A stretch of DNA of 45,830 bases from an uncultured Pseudomonadota bacterium (GTDB taxonomy: Bacteria; Pseudomonadota; Gammaproteobacteria; Burkholderiales; Eutrophovitaceae), in contig CAJXOL010000004.1 of assembly GCA_913057675.1 (NCBI GenBank), positions 1 through 45,830 on the forward strand, written 5' to 3'. Below the pieces are notes generated by a model that had not been told where the DNA came from, ran no database searches, and saw only the letters and a program-made list of their open reading frames with translations. The first letter of the stretch is position 1; each line of letters begins with the position of its first letter. Below, piece by piece: positions 26,126 through 36,187 of this stretch. The translations under genes were made by a program, and so were the position numbers.

Positions 26126-26661
26126 CAATGGGAAATGATATGTTTGACAGCGTCGTTTAAGTCAACAAACTGTATCGTACCTTTAGGTAGTCCTTGACCT
26201 GCATTCGTTTCTTCGCCTTTTCCAGTTCGTACTAAGATAGGTTTAGCGCCAACAGCCTGTGCTGCTTGAAGGTCTTTAAGTGAATCTCCAATGAAGGGCA
26301 CATTTTTCAAATTGACGTTAAAACGTTTTGATATATCTAGAAGCATGCCGGGTTTAGGTTTGCGACAGTCGCAGTTACACTCGTTTGTGTGGGGACAAAA
26401 AAACAAGGCATCGATGCGACCACCGACATTAGCTAACGCCCGATACATTTTTTCGTTGATTGCATTGAGTGTCGCCATGCCAAATAGCCCTCTGCCAACT
26501 CCAGATTGATTAGTGGCTACCACGACGCGATAGCCGGCATGATTTAGGCGAGCAATAGCCTCCAAACTCTGCGGTATTGGCTTCCACTCTGCCGGGGCCT
26601 TGATATATTGGTCGCTATCAAAATTGATTACCCCATCTCTGTCGATTATTACGAGCTTCAT
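26125..26661 (-). CDS. gmhB: D-glycero-D-manno-heptose 1,7-bisphosphate 7-phosphatase
   Basis: HAD-family phosphatase for heptose synthesis in lipopolysaccharide. 178 aa. The nucleophile motif is IIDRDGVINFDSD (Asp), followed by VVVATNQSGVGRGLF. The GmhB zinc loop CPHTNECNCDCRKPKPGML and GDSLKDLQAA are present, which separates it from HisB. It sits between glyS (15 bases) and plsC (overlapping), the common Burkholderiales order glyQ-glyS-gmhB-plsC. Confidence 0.95.
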   Translation of the reverse strand: MKLVIIDRDGVINFDSDQYIKAPAEWKPIPQSLEAIARLNHAGYRVVVATNQSGVGRGLFGMATLNAINEKMYRALANVGGRIDALFFCPHTNECNCDCRKPKPGMLLDISKRFNVNLKNVPFIGDSLKDLQAAQAVGAKPILVRTGKGEETNAGQGLPKGTIQFVDLNDAVKHIISH

Positions 26662-26676
26662 ATTTTATAATGTTGA

Positions 26677-28770
26677 TTAAATTGATAGTTCTGATAAATC
26701 CCCAACGCAGTTAAGTAGGTCTGAGAGTTGGCTCAAAAGGGCCAGTCTGTTTTCTTTCACATTCGGGTCATCTGATATAACCATTACTTTTTCAAAAAAA
26801 TGGTCAACAACAGTCCTTGCGGATGATAAAGCCTGGAGCGCATCAGCATAGCGAGAATTATCAACAGCTTGTTTCACTAAAGGCAATAAGGATTGAATTT
26901 TTTCGTAGAGCGATACTTCTTCTTCGGTAGTGAACAAATTTATATCCACCTCAGAATCATTCTTTCGCTTATTCTTTTTCAGAATATTTTTTATACGTTT
27001 ATTCGCAGTTGCTAGCGCTATGGAATCATCTGTTTGGAGGAATGCAGTGATCGCCTCAAGCCGAGGCAGCGCCAGGTGAAGCCTGTCTGAGTCGGTGGCT
27101 AGTATGGCTTCAACCTTGTCTACAGAGAAACCTTTGTCTTTTAGATGTCCTCTAAATCGATCAATGATGAAGTTTTTAATAACTGATTCCTCGATAGTTA
27201 AATTGAGGTTTTGGCTAAACGTTTGCGCCGCCCAGCTTATGAGCACGCTAAGATCTACATTAATAGAATTTTCTGTCAGGATTCGAATGATTCCGATGGC
27301 TTGTCGTCTGAGCCCGAAGGGATCTTTTTCGCCTGAGGGTATGAGGCCAACTCCGAAAATGCCGACAAGAATTTCGAGTTTGTCAGCTAGTGCGAGGGTG
27401 CTAGAGATGGAGCTGTTTGGGATGCTGTCGTTGGAGAATCTTGGTCGATAATATTGTTCTAGAGCATCAGCCACTTCAGGTGATTCTCCTTGAGCAATTG
27501 CGTAGTATCGACCCATTGTGCCTTGAAGCTCGGGGAATTCTCCAACCATGCCGGTAAGTAAGTCTGCTTTGCAAAGTTCTGCTGCCCTGGTGACTTTGGC
27601 GCTATCCGCATTGGTTTTTTCTGAGATTCTTCTAGCTAAGTCAATTAGTCGATCTACTCTATCCAGCTGAGATCCCAGCTGGTTGTGATACACAACATTT
27701 TTTAATTTTTTGGTTAGATCCTCAAGTGGGGTGTCAATGTCCCCTTGGTAGAAGAACTGAGCATCCGCAAGTCTTGGCCGCACAACTTTTTCGTTACCAT
27801 GAACGATGTTGCTAGGATCCTCAAGCTTCATATTGCTGACCAATAAAAATTTTTCCGCCAACGCCCCATTTTTGTTAAACAGGGGAAAGTATTTTTGATT
27901 GGTCTTCATCGTGAGTACCAGACACTCTGCTGGAATTGCGAGAAACTCTTCATCAAATTGTGCTGGATAAACTATTGGTAGTTCCACAAGTGAAGTTACC
28001 TCGTCCAGGAGTTCTTCGTCTTCTTGAAGTGTCAGGTTCATTTTTGTTGCTTGTACGTATAGTTGATCCCGAATATTCGATTTCCGTTTTTCGTAGTTTG
28101 GAATGATGAAGCCTAACTCTTCAAGAGTTGATTCGTATGATTTTGCATCTGGGATTGTGATGTCCCCATTTGCGTGAAATCGGTGTCCGAGCGTTTTATT
28201 TCCGCTGGTCAGTCCTAACGCTTGAATCGGAACTACATCGGGCCCATGCATCGCCATTAAGCGATGAGCGGGGCGTACAAAGTTAACACTTTGCAGCGTG
28301 TCTTGCGGCTGATAGTTCATGACTTTCGGTATCGGTAGCTTCGTGATGGACAGGTCTATAGCCCTTTGGAGGCCCGCCGAAAGTGTTACGCCATCTTTTT
28401 TTTGATGGAGATAAATAAACTCCATTTTGCCATCTGTCTGCAGTTCTACTTCTTCCGCGTGGCTCGGTTCAAGCCCAAGGGAGTTCAGTTTTTTTAATAA
28501 TGCGTCTGACGGGGTTCCATCCTCTTTAATGCCTACGTGTTTTGGCATCAATTTTAACCGCACAGATTCTACTGGCGATACGTTGCGCGCGCCATTGAGG
28601 AGGACCGCTAGCCTACGAGGCGTAGCGAATGTCTCATAGGACGCATTCTCTGGAATCAAATTTTGCTTAGATAAATCCTCAAAAATAGATGCGCCAAAAG
28701 ACAGCCCCAATTTTTTTAACGCTTTAGGAGGTAACTCCTCAGTCAACAATTCTACGAGTAAGGTCGCCAT
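26677..28770 (-). CDS. glyS: Glycyl-tRNA synthetase beta subunit
   Basis: 697-aa beta subunit of the alpha2beta2 bacterial GlyRS, carrying the tRNA-binding HD, B3-like and anticodon domains. Starts MATLLVELLTEELPPKAL, which is the family N-terminus. Other marks: TPRRLAVLL, HRFHANGDI, VLTMKTNQKYFPLF, DPFGLRRQAIGIIRIL and the C-terminal VMVISDDPNVKENRLALL. Size is as expected. It starts 8 bases after glyQ on the same strand, so the two subunits are made together. Confidence 0.97.
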   Translation of the reverse strand: MATLLVELLTEELPPKALKKLGLSFGASIFEDLSKQNLIPENASYETFATPRRLAVLLNGARNVSPVESVRLKLMPKHVGIKEDGTPSDALLKKLNSLGLEPSHAEEVELQTDGKMEFIYLHQKKDGVTLSAGLQRAIDLSITKLPIPKVMNYQPQDTLQSVNFVRPAHRLMAMHGPDVVPIQALGLTSGNKTLGHRFHANGDITIPDAKSYESTLEELGFIIPNYEKRKSNIRDQLYVQATKMNLTLQEDEELLDEVTSLVELPIVYPAQFDEEFLAIPAECLVLTMKTNQKYFPLFNKNGALAEKFLLVSNMKLEDPSNIVHGNEKVVRPRLADAQFFYQGDIDTPLEDLTKKLKNVVYHNQLGSQLDRVDRLIDLARRISEKTNADSAKVTRAAELCKADLLTGMVGEFPELQGTMGRYYAIAQGESPEVADALEQYYRPRFSNDSIPNSSISSTLALADKLEILVGIFGVGLIPSGEKDPFGLRRQAIGIIRILTENSINVDLSVLISWAAQTFSQNLNLTIEESVIKNFIIDRFRGHLKDKGFSVDKVEAILATDSDRLHLALPRLEAITAFLQTDDSIALATANKRIKNILKKNKRKNDSEVDINLFTTEEEVSLYEKIQSLLPLVKQAVDNSRYADALQALSSARTVVDHFFEKVMVISDDPNVKENRLALLSQLSDLLNCVGDLSELSI

Positions 28771-28778
28771 ATTTTTTG

Positions 28779-29729
28779 CTAGGTCCTGGTGTAATTGCTT
28801 TTGCGAATATCGAGAACCTCGCTAATCTCTTCTTGGGGCAAGAATGCTTTAATCATGTCATCGGATGCGCGTTCAAACCCAAGAACTTTGCGCGAGGTTC
28901 GATACGCTTGGGCCGCCATTCTTGCCAATTTGCGCACGCGTCCAATATAGTTTGCTCGTTCAGTAACTGAGATTGCACCTCGCGCATCAAGGAGATTGAA
29001 TGCATGCGAACACTTCATGACGAGCTCATAGCCAGGTAGCGATAATTGTGCGTTAAACATGGCAGTTGCCTCTTTTTCGAACGCTGAGAAATTGGAAAAT
29101 AGTAAGTCGACATTTGCTTTCTCAAAGTTATAAGTCGATTGTTCAACTTCGTTTTGGTGAAACACATCTCTGTAGGTGATTCCTGGAGCCCAATCAAGGT
29201 CGAAAACGCTATCTTTTGCTTGAAGATACATAGCCAATCTTTCAAGCCCGTAGGTGATCTCTCCCATTACAGGTTTGCAACTGATGCCGCCAACCTCTTG
29301 AAAATAAGTGAACTGCGTAACTTCCATGCCGTTTAGCCAGACCTCCCACCCTAGTCCCCACGCGCCGAGTGTGGGCGACTCCCAGTCGTCCTCAACAAAT
29401 CTAATGTCGTGCTCAAGAGGGTTGATCCCAATTGTCTTAAGTGAGCCTAAATATAGGTCGAGAATGTTGGACGGAGAGGGTTTAAGAACCACTTGAAATT
29501 GGTAGTAGTGTTGTAGCCGGTTGGGATTTGCACCGTATCGACCGTCTTTTGGTCTACGAGACGGTTGAACATAAGCTGCTTTCCAAGGTTCTGGACCAAT
29601 CGCCTTGAGAAATGTGGCGGTATGAAAAGTTCCAGCACCCACTTCTAGATCATAAGGTTGTAGTAGGGCACAACCGTTCGAACTCCAATATTTCTGAAGT
29701 TCTAAAATCATATCTTGAAAGTAGTTCAT
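28779..29729 (-). CDS. glyQ: Glycyl-tRNA synthetase alpha subunit
   Basis: 316-aa class II synthetase catalytic subunit that activates glycine. Signature pieces are [67 protein letters not shown] and [12 protein letters not shown] (class II motif 3 region). The ATG has no strong ribosome site. It follows lnt by 53 bases. Adjacent glyS gives the full enzyme. Confidence 0.98.
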   Translation of the reverse strand: MNYFQDMILELQKYWSSNGCALLQPYDLEVGAGTFHTATFLKAIGPEPWKAAYVQPSRRPKDGRYGANPNRLQHYYQFQVVLKPSPSNILDLYLGSLKTIGINPLEHDIRFVEDDWESPTLGAWGLGWEVWLNGMEVTQFTYFQEVGGISCKPVMGEITYGLERLAMYLQAKDSVFDLDWAPGITYRDVFHQNEVEQSTYNFEKANVDLLFSNFSAFEKEATAMFNAQLSLPGYELVMKCSHAFNLLDARGAISVTERANYIGRVRKLARMAAQAYRTSRKVLGFERASDDMIKAFLPQEEISEVLDIRKSNYTRT

Positions 29730-29782
29730 CTATAAACCTAGGATCCGGGTGGCAAGAAATAATGTTCCTACATTTTACCTTT

Positions 29783-31345
29783 TTAAGTTTTTAGCCGAGC
29801 TGATGTTGATTTAACGCAAAACGCGAGGATGACGAGACATAGAATAACAAACGGAAGGTTCCCCCAGAGACTGTATGGTGTAGAGCCTTTCCGACCATAA
29901 ATTTCAGCGCGCAAGACAGTTTTTGAAAATTGAGGGACTTGATTGACGATATAACCTCTGTGATCAATGACGGCGGTGACACCTGTATTGGTTACTCTTA
30001 ATAGCTCTCTGCCTGTCTCAATTGATCTGGCTTGAGCAATTTGCAAATGCTGCTTTGGTCCCAGAGATTCACCCCACCATGCGTCATTTGTAAAGTTGGC
30101 CAGAACCGTTGCTCCCGGCAGCTGACGAATGATTTCCTCGCCGAAAACATCTTCGTAACAAATGTCAACGCCCAGAGATTGATTCCCCAAAATAAAGGGC
30201 GCTTGATTGCTCGGGCCGGCAGAGAAATTTGACATTGGAATCTTCAGATAATTAAGCAAGCCTGAAGTGATTGCCCGCATTGGAAAGTAGTCTCCAAACG
30301 GCACGAGATGGTGTTTTCGGTATCGTTGTATATCCTCTCCTCCGACTTGAATGACACTGTTATAAAATTTTCCGTCTTCGGACTGCTCTGGAATGCCCAA
30401 TAAGATATGGAGATTGTTTGTTTCCGCGTGTTTTTTTAAAGCTTCCCAATACCAATCTGGAACGTTTTTTTCCAGTAACGGAATAGCGGTTTCGGGTAAA
30501 AGGATGAGTTCGCTTTTTTCCTGAAGGATCATATTCAGGTATATCGTCATTGTCTCTTCAATCCACTCTGGGCTCCACTTAATATCTTGAGCAATGTTTC
30601 CTTGAAGTAATGAGACGGATGTGGTCTCGCGACTTATTTGCTGAGTCCATTTAGGAATGCCCAGGGCGATGGATAGTGCGATGACTAGAACTGGTACCGC
30701 AAAGCCTCGTTTTAATGTGGTTTTTAAAGATGATTGTGATTGAGTAGCACACCAGCTCTTAAAGAGAAAACCCATACTACCCGAACAAAACGTGCAGGCG
30801 AGGGTGACCCCGTAAATGCCCAGTACTGATGCATAGTTTGAAAAAGAGCTCAGGGGTATTTGTGAGTAACCGAGAGACAACCAAGGAAATCCTGTCAAAA
30901 ACCATCCACGACACCAGTCTGACAATGCGAGCCCAACCGGAAATACAGCCAATAGCCGAAGCGTTTGTGAGTGGACGAGCTTGGCGAGCAGGGCTTGAAT
31001 GACAGCAGGAGGTAGCGCAAAAGTTGCACTAAGTATAACGGTGGCTAGTGCGGCAAGAGCTGGATGCATCCCCCCAAAGTCGTGCAGGCTGACGTATATC
31101 CAACTGGTGCCGGTTATTAGCAGACCAAAGGTGAATGCAAATGAGGTTATGAATGTATTTTTAGGACTTTGTGCCTGCAAAATGAAGAACAGCAGTGCAC
31201 AGGTGAGGATTGGGACTAAAAAAAGTGAGAATGGAGCAAAGCCTAGAACTGTTGTCGCCCCGAGGATGAAGGCCCAAAGCGCAGATTTATCATGAAGCGT
31301 CTGTGCTAGGAGGCGAAAAATTTTAGGAGCTTCGCTCAATCTCAA
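29783..31345 (-). CDS. lnt: Apolipoprotein N-acyltransferase
   Basis: Adds the third acyl chain to lipoproteins at the inner membrane. 520 aa. The N-terminal half is hydrophobic with about six helices (LGFAPFSLFLVPILTCALLF, LSDWCRGWFLTGFPWLSLGYSQ). The nitrilase-type catalytic triad is in ILLPETAIPLLE (Glu), RYRKHHLVPFGDYFP (Lys) and GVDICYEDVFGEE (Cys). The start is unclear: the track begins at TTG 31345, a second TTG is at 31339, and there is no ATG nearby, so the gene overlaps the end of corC by about 20 bases. Its supply of lipoproteins fits neighbours such as lptM. Confidence 0.95.
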   Translation of the reverse strand: MRLSEAPKIFRLLAQTLHDKSALWAFILGATTVLGFAPFSLFLVPILTCALLFFILQAQSPKNTFITSFAFTFGLLITGTSWIYVSLHDFGGMHPALAALATVILSATFALPPAVIQALLAKLVHSQTLRLLAVFPVGLALSDWCRGWFLTGFPWLSLGYSQIPLSSFSNYASVLGIYGVTLACTFCSGSMGFLFKSWCATQSQSSLKTTLKRGFAVPVLVIALSIALGIPKWTQQISRETTSVSLLQGNIAQDIKWSPEWIEETMTIYLNMILQEKSELILLPETAIPLLEKNVPDWYWEALKKHAETNNLHILLGIPEQSEDGKFYNSVIQVGGEDIQRYRKHHLVPFGDYFPMRAITSGLLNYLKIPMSNFSAGPSNQAPFILGNQSLGVDICYEDVFGEEIIRQLPGATVLANFTNDAWWGESLGPKQHLQIAQARSIETGRELLRVTNTGVTAVIDHRGYIVNQVPQFSKTVLRAEIYGRKGSTPYSLWGNLPFVILCLVILAFCVKSTSARLKT

Positions 31346-32162
31346 TTTTTTCTACTAAAAGCGCATGAATTCTTCTTCTGTCAGATCGAGTAACAGTGAT
31401 GCTGAGTTCTCCAATCTTAAATTCTTCTCCAATTTCTGGCAGTTTTCCAAGGTGCGCGAGGACTAAACCGCCGACCGTGTCGAAATCCGTATCTGGAAAA
31501 TTCGTCCCAAAGTGTTCATTTATATCCGAAATTTCCGTTACGGCCTTAATTCTATAGCGGCCCGACTTGTCTTCTAGGATATTGGCCTCCGATTCATCAA
31601 AGTCATATTCGTCTTCAATTTCACCCACAATTTGTTCTAGGACATCTTCGATGGTGATCAGCCCTGCTACGCCGCTGTACTCGTCGACGACAATCGCCAT
31701 ATGGTTTCTATTGCTTCTAAAGTCTTTGAGAAGAACATTCAGCGGCTTCGACTCTGGTATGAAGACAGCAGGCCGTAACATATCTCTAAGGTCAAAGGAA
31801 TTCGGATCTTTGTAGTATCGTAAGAGATCTTTTGCCAGCAAAATGCCTAGAACTTCATCTTTACTGTTTTCGAAAACCGGGAAGCGTGAATGGTTGGTAT
31901 CAACGGCAAGAGAAATGATGTCTTCCATCGGGGATTTGATATCTGCCATGCAACATTGAGATCGAGGAATCATGATATCTCGAGCGGTCATCTCGGAGAC
32001 CTGCAATACGCCTTCAAGCATTGAAAGTGCATCAGAATCAAGAAGATTCTTTTCGAAAGATCCATGCAGTAGGTCAATGAGTTGTTCTTTATCTTCAGGC
32101 TCACGTTGTAACAGGTGCGCAAGTTTTTTTAACCAACCTGATTTTTTAATGAGTTTTTTCAT
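31323..32162 (-). CDS. corC: CorC/HlyC family transporter-associated CBS protein
   Basis: 279-aa cytosolic protein with two CBS domains (about 60-190; TARDIMIPRSQ and NHMAIVVDEYSGVAGLITIEDVLE) and a C-terminal CorC/HlyC transporter-associated domain (about 205-275, FDTVGGLVLAHLGKLPEIGEEF). It lacks the DUF21 membrane domain, so it is the short form. It is linked to magnesium and cobalt efflux, although the actual mechanism is not settled. Order ybeZ-ybeY-ybeX-lnt is the same as in many proteobacteria, and this is the YbeX homologue. Confidence 0.93.
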   Translation of the reverse strand: MKKLIKKSGWLKKLAHLLQREPEDKEQLIDLLHGSFEKNLLDSDALSMLEGVLQVSEMTARDIMIPRSQCCMADIKSPMEDIISLAVDTNHSRFPVFENSKDEVLGILLAKDLLRYYKDPNSFDLRDMLRPAVFIPESKPLNVLLKDFRSNRNHMAIVVDEYSGVAGLITIEDVLEQIVGEIEDEYDFDESEANILEDKSGRYRIKAVTEISDINEHFGTNFPDTDFDTVGGLVLAHLGKLPEIGEEFKIGELSITVTRSDRRRIHALLVEKIEIERSS

Positions 32163-32170
32163 GTTTGATG

Positions 32171-32620
32171 CTAGGCGATTATTTGTTCGTAAGGATTAGG
32201 AATTCCCATTTTTTCAAGGATGTCGATTTCTAAATTTTCCATGAGTTCTCTATCAATTTTTTTTTGATGGTCAAAGTCCTGGAAATGAAGTGTTGCATGA
32301 ACACAGAGATGCGCGAAATGGTTACGCAGGGACTTGTGTTGAATTTTTGCCTCTTCCTTAATAACGGGGACGCATAGCGCGATATCTGCCGATAAAGGAG
32401 ATGAATCTGGATACGGAAAGGTAAGAACATTGGTTGCGTAATTTCGATTACGGAAGTAATGGTTCATTTCCACCCCTTCATCCTCATTGATCAGCCTTAC
32501 AGTTACTTGAGCGTCTTCTAACAGCGATGCGTCAATCCATCGGTAAATGTCATTTTTGGTAGGAAGTCCTCGCCAAGGCTCAGATTTTTGAACAGTTAAA
32601 ACTAGATTCGGTTTATTCAT
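32171..32620 (-). CDS. ybeY: Endoribonuclease YbeY
   Basis: 149-aa zinc RNase needed for 16S rRNA 3'-end maturation and ribosome quality control. The expected family motif is H-G-x-L-H-L-x-G-Y-D-H; here it is HATLHFQDFDHQ, which keeps all three zinc histidines but has Ala for Gly and Phe for Tyr. The preceding NYATNVLTFPYP and SADIALCVPVI are typical. Start has AAAGG 6-7 bases upstream. It lies between phoH (9 bases upstream) and corC (8 bases downstream). Confidence 0.93.
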   Translation of the reverse strand: MNKPNLVLTVQKSEPWRGLPTKNDIYRWIDASLLEDAQVTVRLINEDEGVEMNHYFRNRNYATNVLTFPYPDSSPLSADIALCVPVIKEEAKIQHKSLRNHFAHLCVHATLHFQDFDHQKKIDRELMENLEIDILEKMGIPNPYEQIIA

Positions 32621-32629
32621 GCAGGACCT

Positions 32630-33574
32630 TTAATTATCTGGCCTTGCTGCTGCGTATGCGTTAACGATCCTTTGTACCAAAGGGTGTCTGACAACGTCTT
32701 CTGATTCGAAGTGTGTAAAAGCAATACCTTTGACCTGATTAAGAATTTTTGCAGCTTCATCTAATCCGCTTTTGTGTCCCTTAGGTAAATCAACTTGGGT
32801 GCTATCTCCAGTTACAACCGCTCGGCTACCAAACCCCATTCTTGTTAAAAACATCTTCATTTGTTCTGGGGTTGTATTTTGGGCTTCATCAAGAATTATG
32901 AAGGCATCATTTAAGGTTCTACCTCGCATATAGGCAAGAGGGGCAATTTCAATCGCGCTCCGCTCGAATAGTTTACCCACCTTCTCATAGCCCATTAAGT
33001 CATAAAGTGCGTCGTACAACGGGCGAAGGTAAGGATCAACTTTTTGCGCCAGATCTCCAGGTAGGAAGCCCAGCCTTTCGCCTGCTTCTACTGCAGGTCT
33101 TACTAGAACGATTCGTTTGACGCTTCCACGCTCAAACGAATCAACGGCTGAAGCCACTGCTAGGTAAGTTTTTCCTGTGCCAGCTGGGCCAATACCAAAG
33201 GTGACGTCATGTGACTGAATTTGGCTTAAATATTGAGTTTGGCGTGGCGTTCTGCCGCGTAGGTCATGGCGCCTTGTCCGCAATGTAACGGCATTCTGAG
33301 TTTTCGAATTAGTACTTCTGGTTATTTCAACGATTCCAAGTTGGACATCTTCCGTGTCGAGAGGTCTTCGGGAAGATTTGTATAGCAACGCCAGCGTGTC
33401 CGAACCAATTTGAATATTGGTGCTATCTCCGCTGAGCGTGAATGTTTCCCCGCGTCGGATAATTTTTATACTGAGTTCTTGCCCCATTTCCTTGAGGTTG
33501 ATGTCAAGTGCGCCACACATGTTTGCAAGCCTGACGTTATCAACCGGTTCAAACGCTGTTTCGGTGGTGTCCAA
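32630..33574 (-). CDS. ybeZ: PhoH-like ATPase (YbeZ)
   Basis: 314-aa RNA-binding-associated P-loop ATPase of the PhoH family. Walker A is GIGPAGTGKTYLAVA and Walker B is AFIILDEAQNTTPEQMKMFLTRMG, with VVTGDSTQVDLPKG after it. The N-terminal about 100 residues include a KH-like part. The start is TTG 33574 (MDTTETAF), with GAGG 10 bases upstream; no better ATG exists. It is upstream of ybeY, with which it is known to act in rRNA processing. Confidence 0.95.
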   Translation of the reverse strand: MDTTETAFEPVDNVRLANMCGALDINLKEMGQELSIKIIRRGETFTLSGDSTNIQIGSDTLALLYKSSRRPLDTEDVQLGIVEITRSTNSKTQNAVTLRTRRHDLRGRTPRQTQYLSQIQSHDVTFGIGPAGTGKTYLAVASAVDSFERGSVKRIVLVRPAVEAGERLGFLPGDLAQKVDPYLRPLYDALYDLMGYEKVGKLFERSAIEIAPLAYMRGRTLNDAFIILDEAQNTTPEQMKMFLTRMGFGSRAVVTGDSTQVDLPKGHKSGLDEAAKILNQVKGIAFTHFESEDVVRHPLVQRIVNAYAAARPDN

Positions 33575-33623
33575 TCTAAAATAACCTCTTATTAAGCTGA
33601 TTGTTCAGTATATCTGAAGAGCA

Positions 33624-34952
33624 CTATGCTCTGGTAACAACAATGCCGCGCAGCGAATTGGGTAGTGCTTCGGTCACCTGAATTTCGATTGTATGGCCAA
33701 TAAGGCGCTCTTGGCCTTCGAAGTTAACAACCTTATTGTTGTTTGTTCTCCCGGAGAGTTTTGACGAGTCTTTTTTAGACACACCTTCAACGAGGACATC
33801 AAATTTACCGCCAACCATTAGCTGGCTGTAGTGAGACGCGTTATTACTTAATTTAGTTTGCAGGCGGCTTAATCGCTGTTTTTTTGTTTCCAATGGCACG
33901 TGATTCGGTAGGCCCGCAGCTGGAGTCCCTGGCCTTGGGCTATACATAAAGCTGTAGCTGCCATCAAAGCCCACTTCGTCAACGAGACTCATCGTGTCTT
34001 CAAAGTCGGCATCCGTTTCTCCGGGAAAGCCAACGATGAAATCAGAACTGATAGAAACTGTACTGCGCGCCGCTTTCAGATCTTTAATGATTTTAATATA
34101 TTGCTCCCGGGTATAGCCGCGTTTCATTGCCTCAAGGATGTTGTTTGAGCCGGACTGAACGGGGAGGTGCACATGGTCTACTAATTTAGGTAGCGTGCGG
34201 TAACTGGAGATCAATGCATCTGAAAATTCTTTGGGGTGTGAGGTTGAAAATCTGATGCGCTCTAAACCTGGGATGTCTGATACATAGTCTAGAAGAGTTG
34301 CAAATTCAATAACTTCTGCGTCCTGCTCATAGCGGTAGGCGTTAACATTTTGTCCGAGCAAGGTTATCTCTTTGACACCTTGTGCTGCTAGCGTCGCCAC
34401 TTCTACTAAAACGTCCTCAAAAGGTCTTGAGATCTCCTCGCCCCGAGTGTACGGGACTACGCAGAACGTACAGTATTTGCTACACCCTTCCATGATAGAC
34501 ACCATTGCTGATTGACTGGTCGTTATCGGAGTAGGAAGATTGTCGAATTTTTCAACCTCGGGAAACGAGATATCCACTTGAGCTTTTTTCCCTGGTTTGC
34601 GGCGCTCTTTTAACATTGAGGGCAGACGATGAATCGTCTGGGGGCCAAAGACGATGTCAACATAAGGCGCCCTGGATATGATGCCTTTCCCCTCCTGGGA
34701 GGCAACGCAGCCGCCTACCCCTATCATTACATTGGGGTTTGCCTCCTTGAGGTGCCTAACGCGACCTAAATCACTGAACACTTTTTCTTGGGCTTTTTCT
34801 CGAACAGAACACGTATTGAAAAGGATTAGATCGGCCTCTTTGACATCTTCGGTTTTTTCATAACCGTCATGCGCGCGGAGCACATCAACCATTTTGTCTG
34901 AGTCGTACTCATTCATCTGGCATCCAAAAGTTCGGACATAAACTTTTTTCAT
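33624..34952 (-). CDS. miaB: tRNA-2-methylthio-N6-isopentenyladenosine synthase
   Basis: Radical SAM methylthiotransferase that modifies A37 of tRNAs reading U-starting codons. 442 aa. The N-terminal cluster Cys residues are in [22 protein letters not shown] and [11 protein letters not shown]; the radical SAM cluster is [17 protein letters not shown]. The central [20 protein letters not shown] and the final TRAM domain are intact. It is the first gene of the miaB-phoH-ybeY-corC-lnt block; a 49-base gap separates it from phoH. Confidence 0.97.
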   Translation of the reverse strand: MKKVYVRTFGCQMNEYDSDKMVDVLRAHDGYEKTEDVKEADLILFNTCSVREKAQEKVFSDLGRVRHLKEANPNVMIGVGGCVASQEGKGIISRAPYVDIVFGPQTIHRLPSMLKERRKPGKKAQVDISFPEVEKFDNLPTPITTSQSAMVSIMEGCSKYCTFCVVPYTRGEEISRPFEDVLVEVATLAAQGVKEITLLGQNVNAYRYEQDAEVIEFATLLDYVSDIPGLERIRFSTSHPKEFSDALISSYRTLPKLVDHVHLPVQSGSNNILEAMKRGYTREQYIKIIKDLKAARSTVSISSDFIVGFPGETDADFEDTMSLVDEVGFDGSYSFMYSPRPGTPAAGLPNHVPLETKKQRLSRLQTKLSNNASHYSQLMVGGKFDVLVEGVSKKDSSKLSGRTNNNKVVNFEGQERLIGHTIEIQVTEALPNSLRGIVVTRA

Positions 34953-35189
34953 AAGTTTTTTACTCTACCGTGTTAGGTTTTAGGTACATCATGATTTTAC
35001 AATGAAGCAGCAGGGGTGATGTTAAACAAATACGACGTGTGACGTGAATGTTAGCGTCTGTGGTCTAGGGTTTTTTCGCAATAGCCAAGAAATCGAACAT
35101 TTTTCAAAGGCAGGTTGATATAGACTATAAACATGACATAGGTGATCGGGTTAGATTGCTGAACATGAACAATGAGACCTTAAGGTTGG

Positions 35190-35888
35190 ATGGATTTTAG
35201 ACGGATTATACAATTTGCTTCCACGCTGAGACGAGCGTTCTTGTCGCCCACCAAAGTGAAGCGTTCTTATTCACAGTGTGCGGAAGACTTAATTGTGAAA
35301 ATGTTTTTGCAAGTTGACCGATCTTTGAGTCCAGGTTTTTATGTCGATGTAGGCTGCCATCACCCTCGACGCGGATCTAATACCTACGGATTTTATAAAT
35401 CTGGCTGGCGGGGCGTCTTGATTGACATGGAGGACGATAAAGTTCGCGTTGCTAAATGGGCGCGTAGACGGGATATCGTCGTGCAAGCCGCCGTCAGTGA
35501 TCGAGTTGAAAACGTGGATATATACAGCCCTGGCGATTTTTCTACTAACGCGACCATCGATGCGGAGGCCGCCGCGCATCATCCAGAATATCAACGCCTA
35601 CATCAGATTGAAACAGAAACCCTAACGGATGTGCTCGAACGGTGTGATTGTCCATCCGAATTTGATTTTCTAAACATAGATTGTGAGGGTAATGATTTTC
35701 GGGTGCTCAAGGGGTTAGTTTTGGATCGGTATGCTCCTAAGGTGATTTGTATTGAAATCTGGGAGTCAAAGCAAGGCCTCGATGGGCTCATGGCGAGCGA
35801 TATTCATCAGCATCTCCATGCTCATGAGTATGAGTTGAGAAGTTGGTCTATTTTTTCGGCTATTTACGTTAGAAGAGTCGCCCTGTAA
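35190..35888 (+). CDS. FkbM family SAM-dependent methyltransferase
   Basis: 232 aa. The SAM-binding motif is GFYVDVGCHHPRRGSNT, followed by GWRGVLIDMEDD. The FkbM end is visible in FDFLNIDCEGNDFRVLKGL. Such enzymes O-methylate sugars or other small targets, often on polysaccharides or secondary products. It stands alone between the miaB block and the tRNA, 237 bases from miaB in divergent orientation, so its target cannot be guessed from neighbours. Start ATG is preceded by AAGG. Confidence 0.87.
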   Translation: MDFRRIIQFASTLRRAFLSPTKVKRSYSQCAEDLIVKMFLQVDRSLSPGFYVDVGCHHPRRGSNTYGFYKSGWRGVLIDMEDDKVRVAKWARRRDIVVQAAVSDRVENVDIYSPGDFSTNATIDAEAAAHHPEYQRLHQIETETLTDVLERCDCPSEFDFLNIDCEGNDFRVLKGLVLDRYAPKVICIEIWESKQGLDGLMASDIHQHLHAHEYELRSWSIFSAIYVRRVAL

Positions 35889-36006
35889 GTAACTCGATTT
35901 GAGATTTATTTCACGTCGGCATTGCATGTTTTTGACTGAGGTCGCCGCTTACTTTTGCGCTTGAACCTGGTTTTTATTGAGATGCATCTGAAATTTAAGA
36001 TGCGAA

Positions 36007-36083
<77 letters not shown>

Positions 36084-36110
36084 ACATGTCTTACTTAGAG
36101 TAGGGCGGGC

Positions 36111-36139
36111 AGGTTACTGTCAAGCCTACGAATTGTCAA
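36111..36139 (-). promoter_or_regulatory. Likely sigma-70 promoter of the tRNA
   Basis: On minus, TTGACA (36134-36139), a 17-base spacer, then TAACCT (36111-36116) as -10. A GC-rich GCCCGCCC stretch follows before the expected start near 36104, the discriminator type seen at stringently controlled stable RNA promoters. A second TTGACA at 36118-36123 could act with another -10. Confidence 0.55.
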
Positions 36140-36187
36140 GAAAAGGTATTCTCAGCATGAATGCCGGATGGCCGGTAAACTTAAGTC

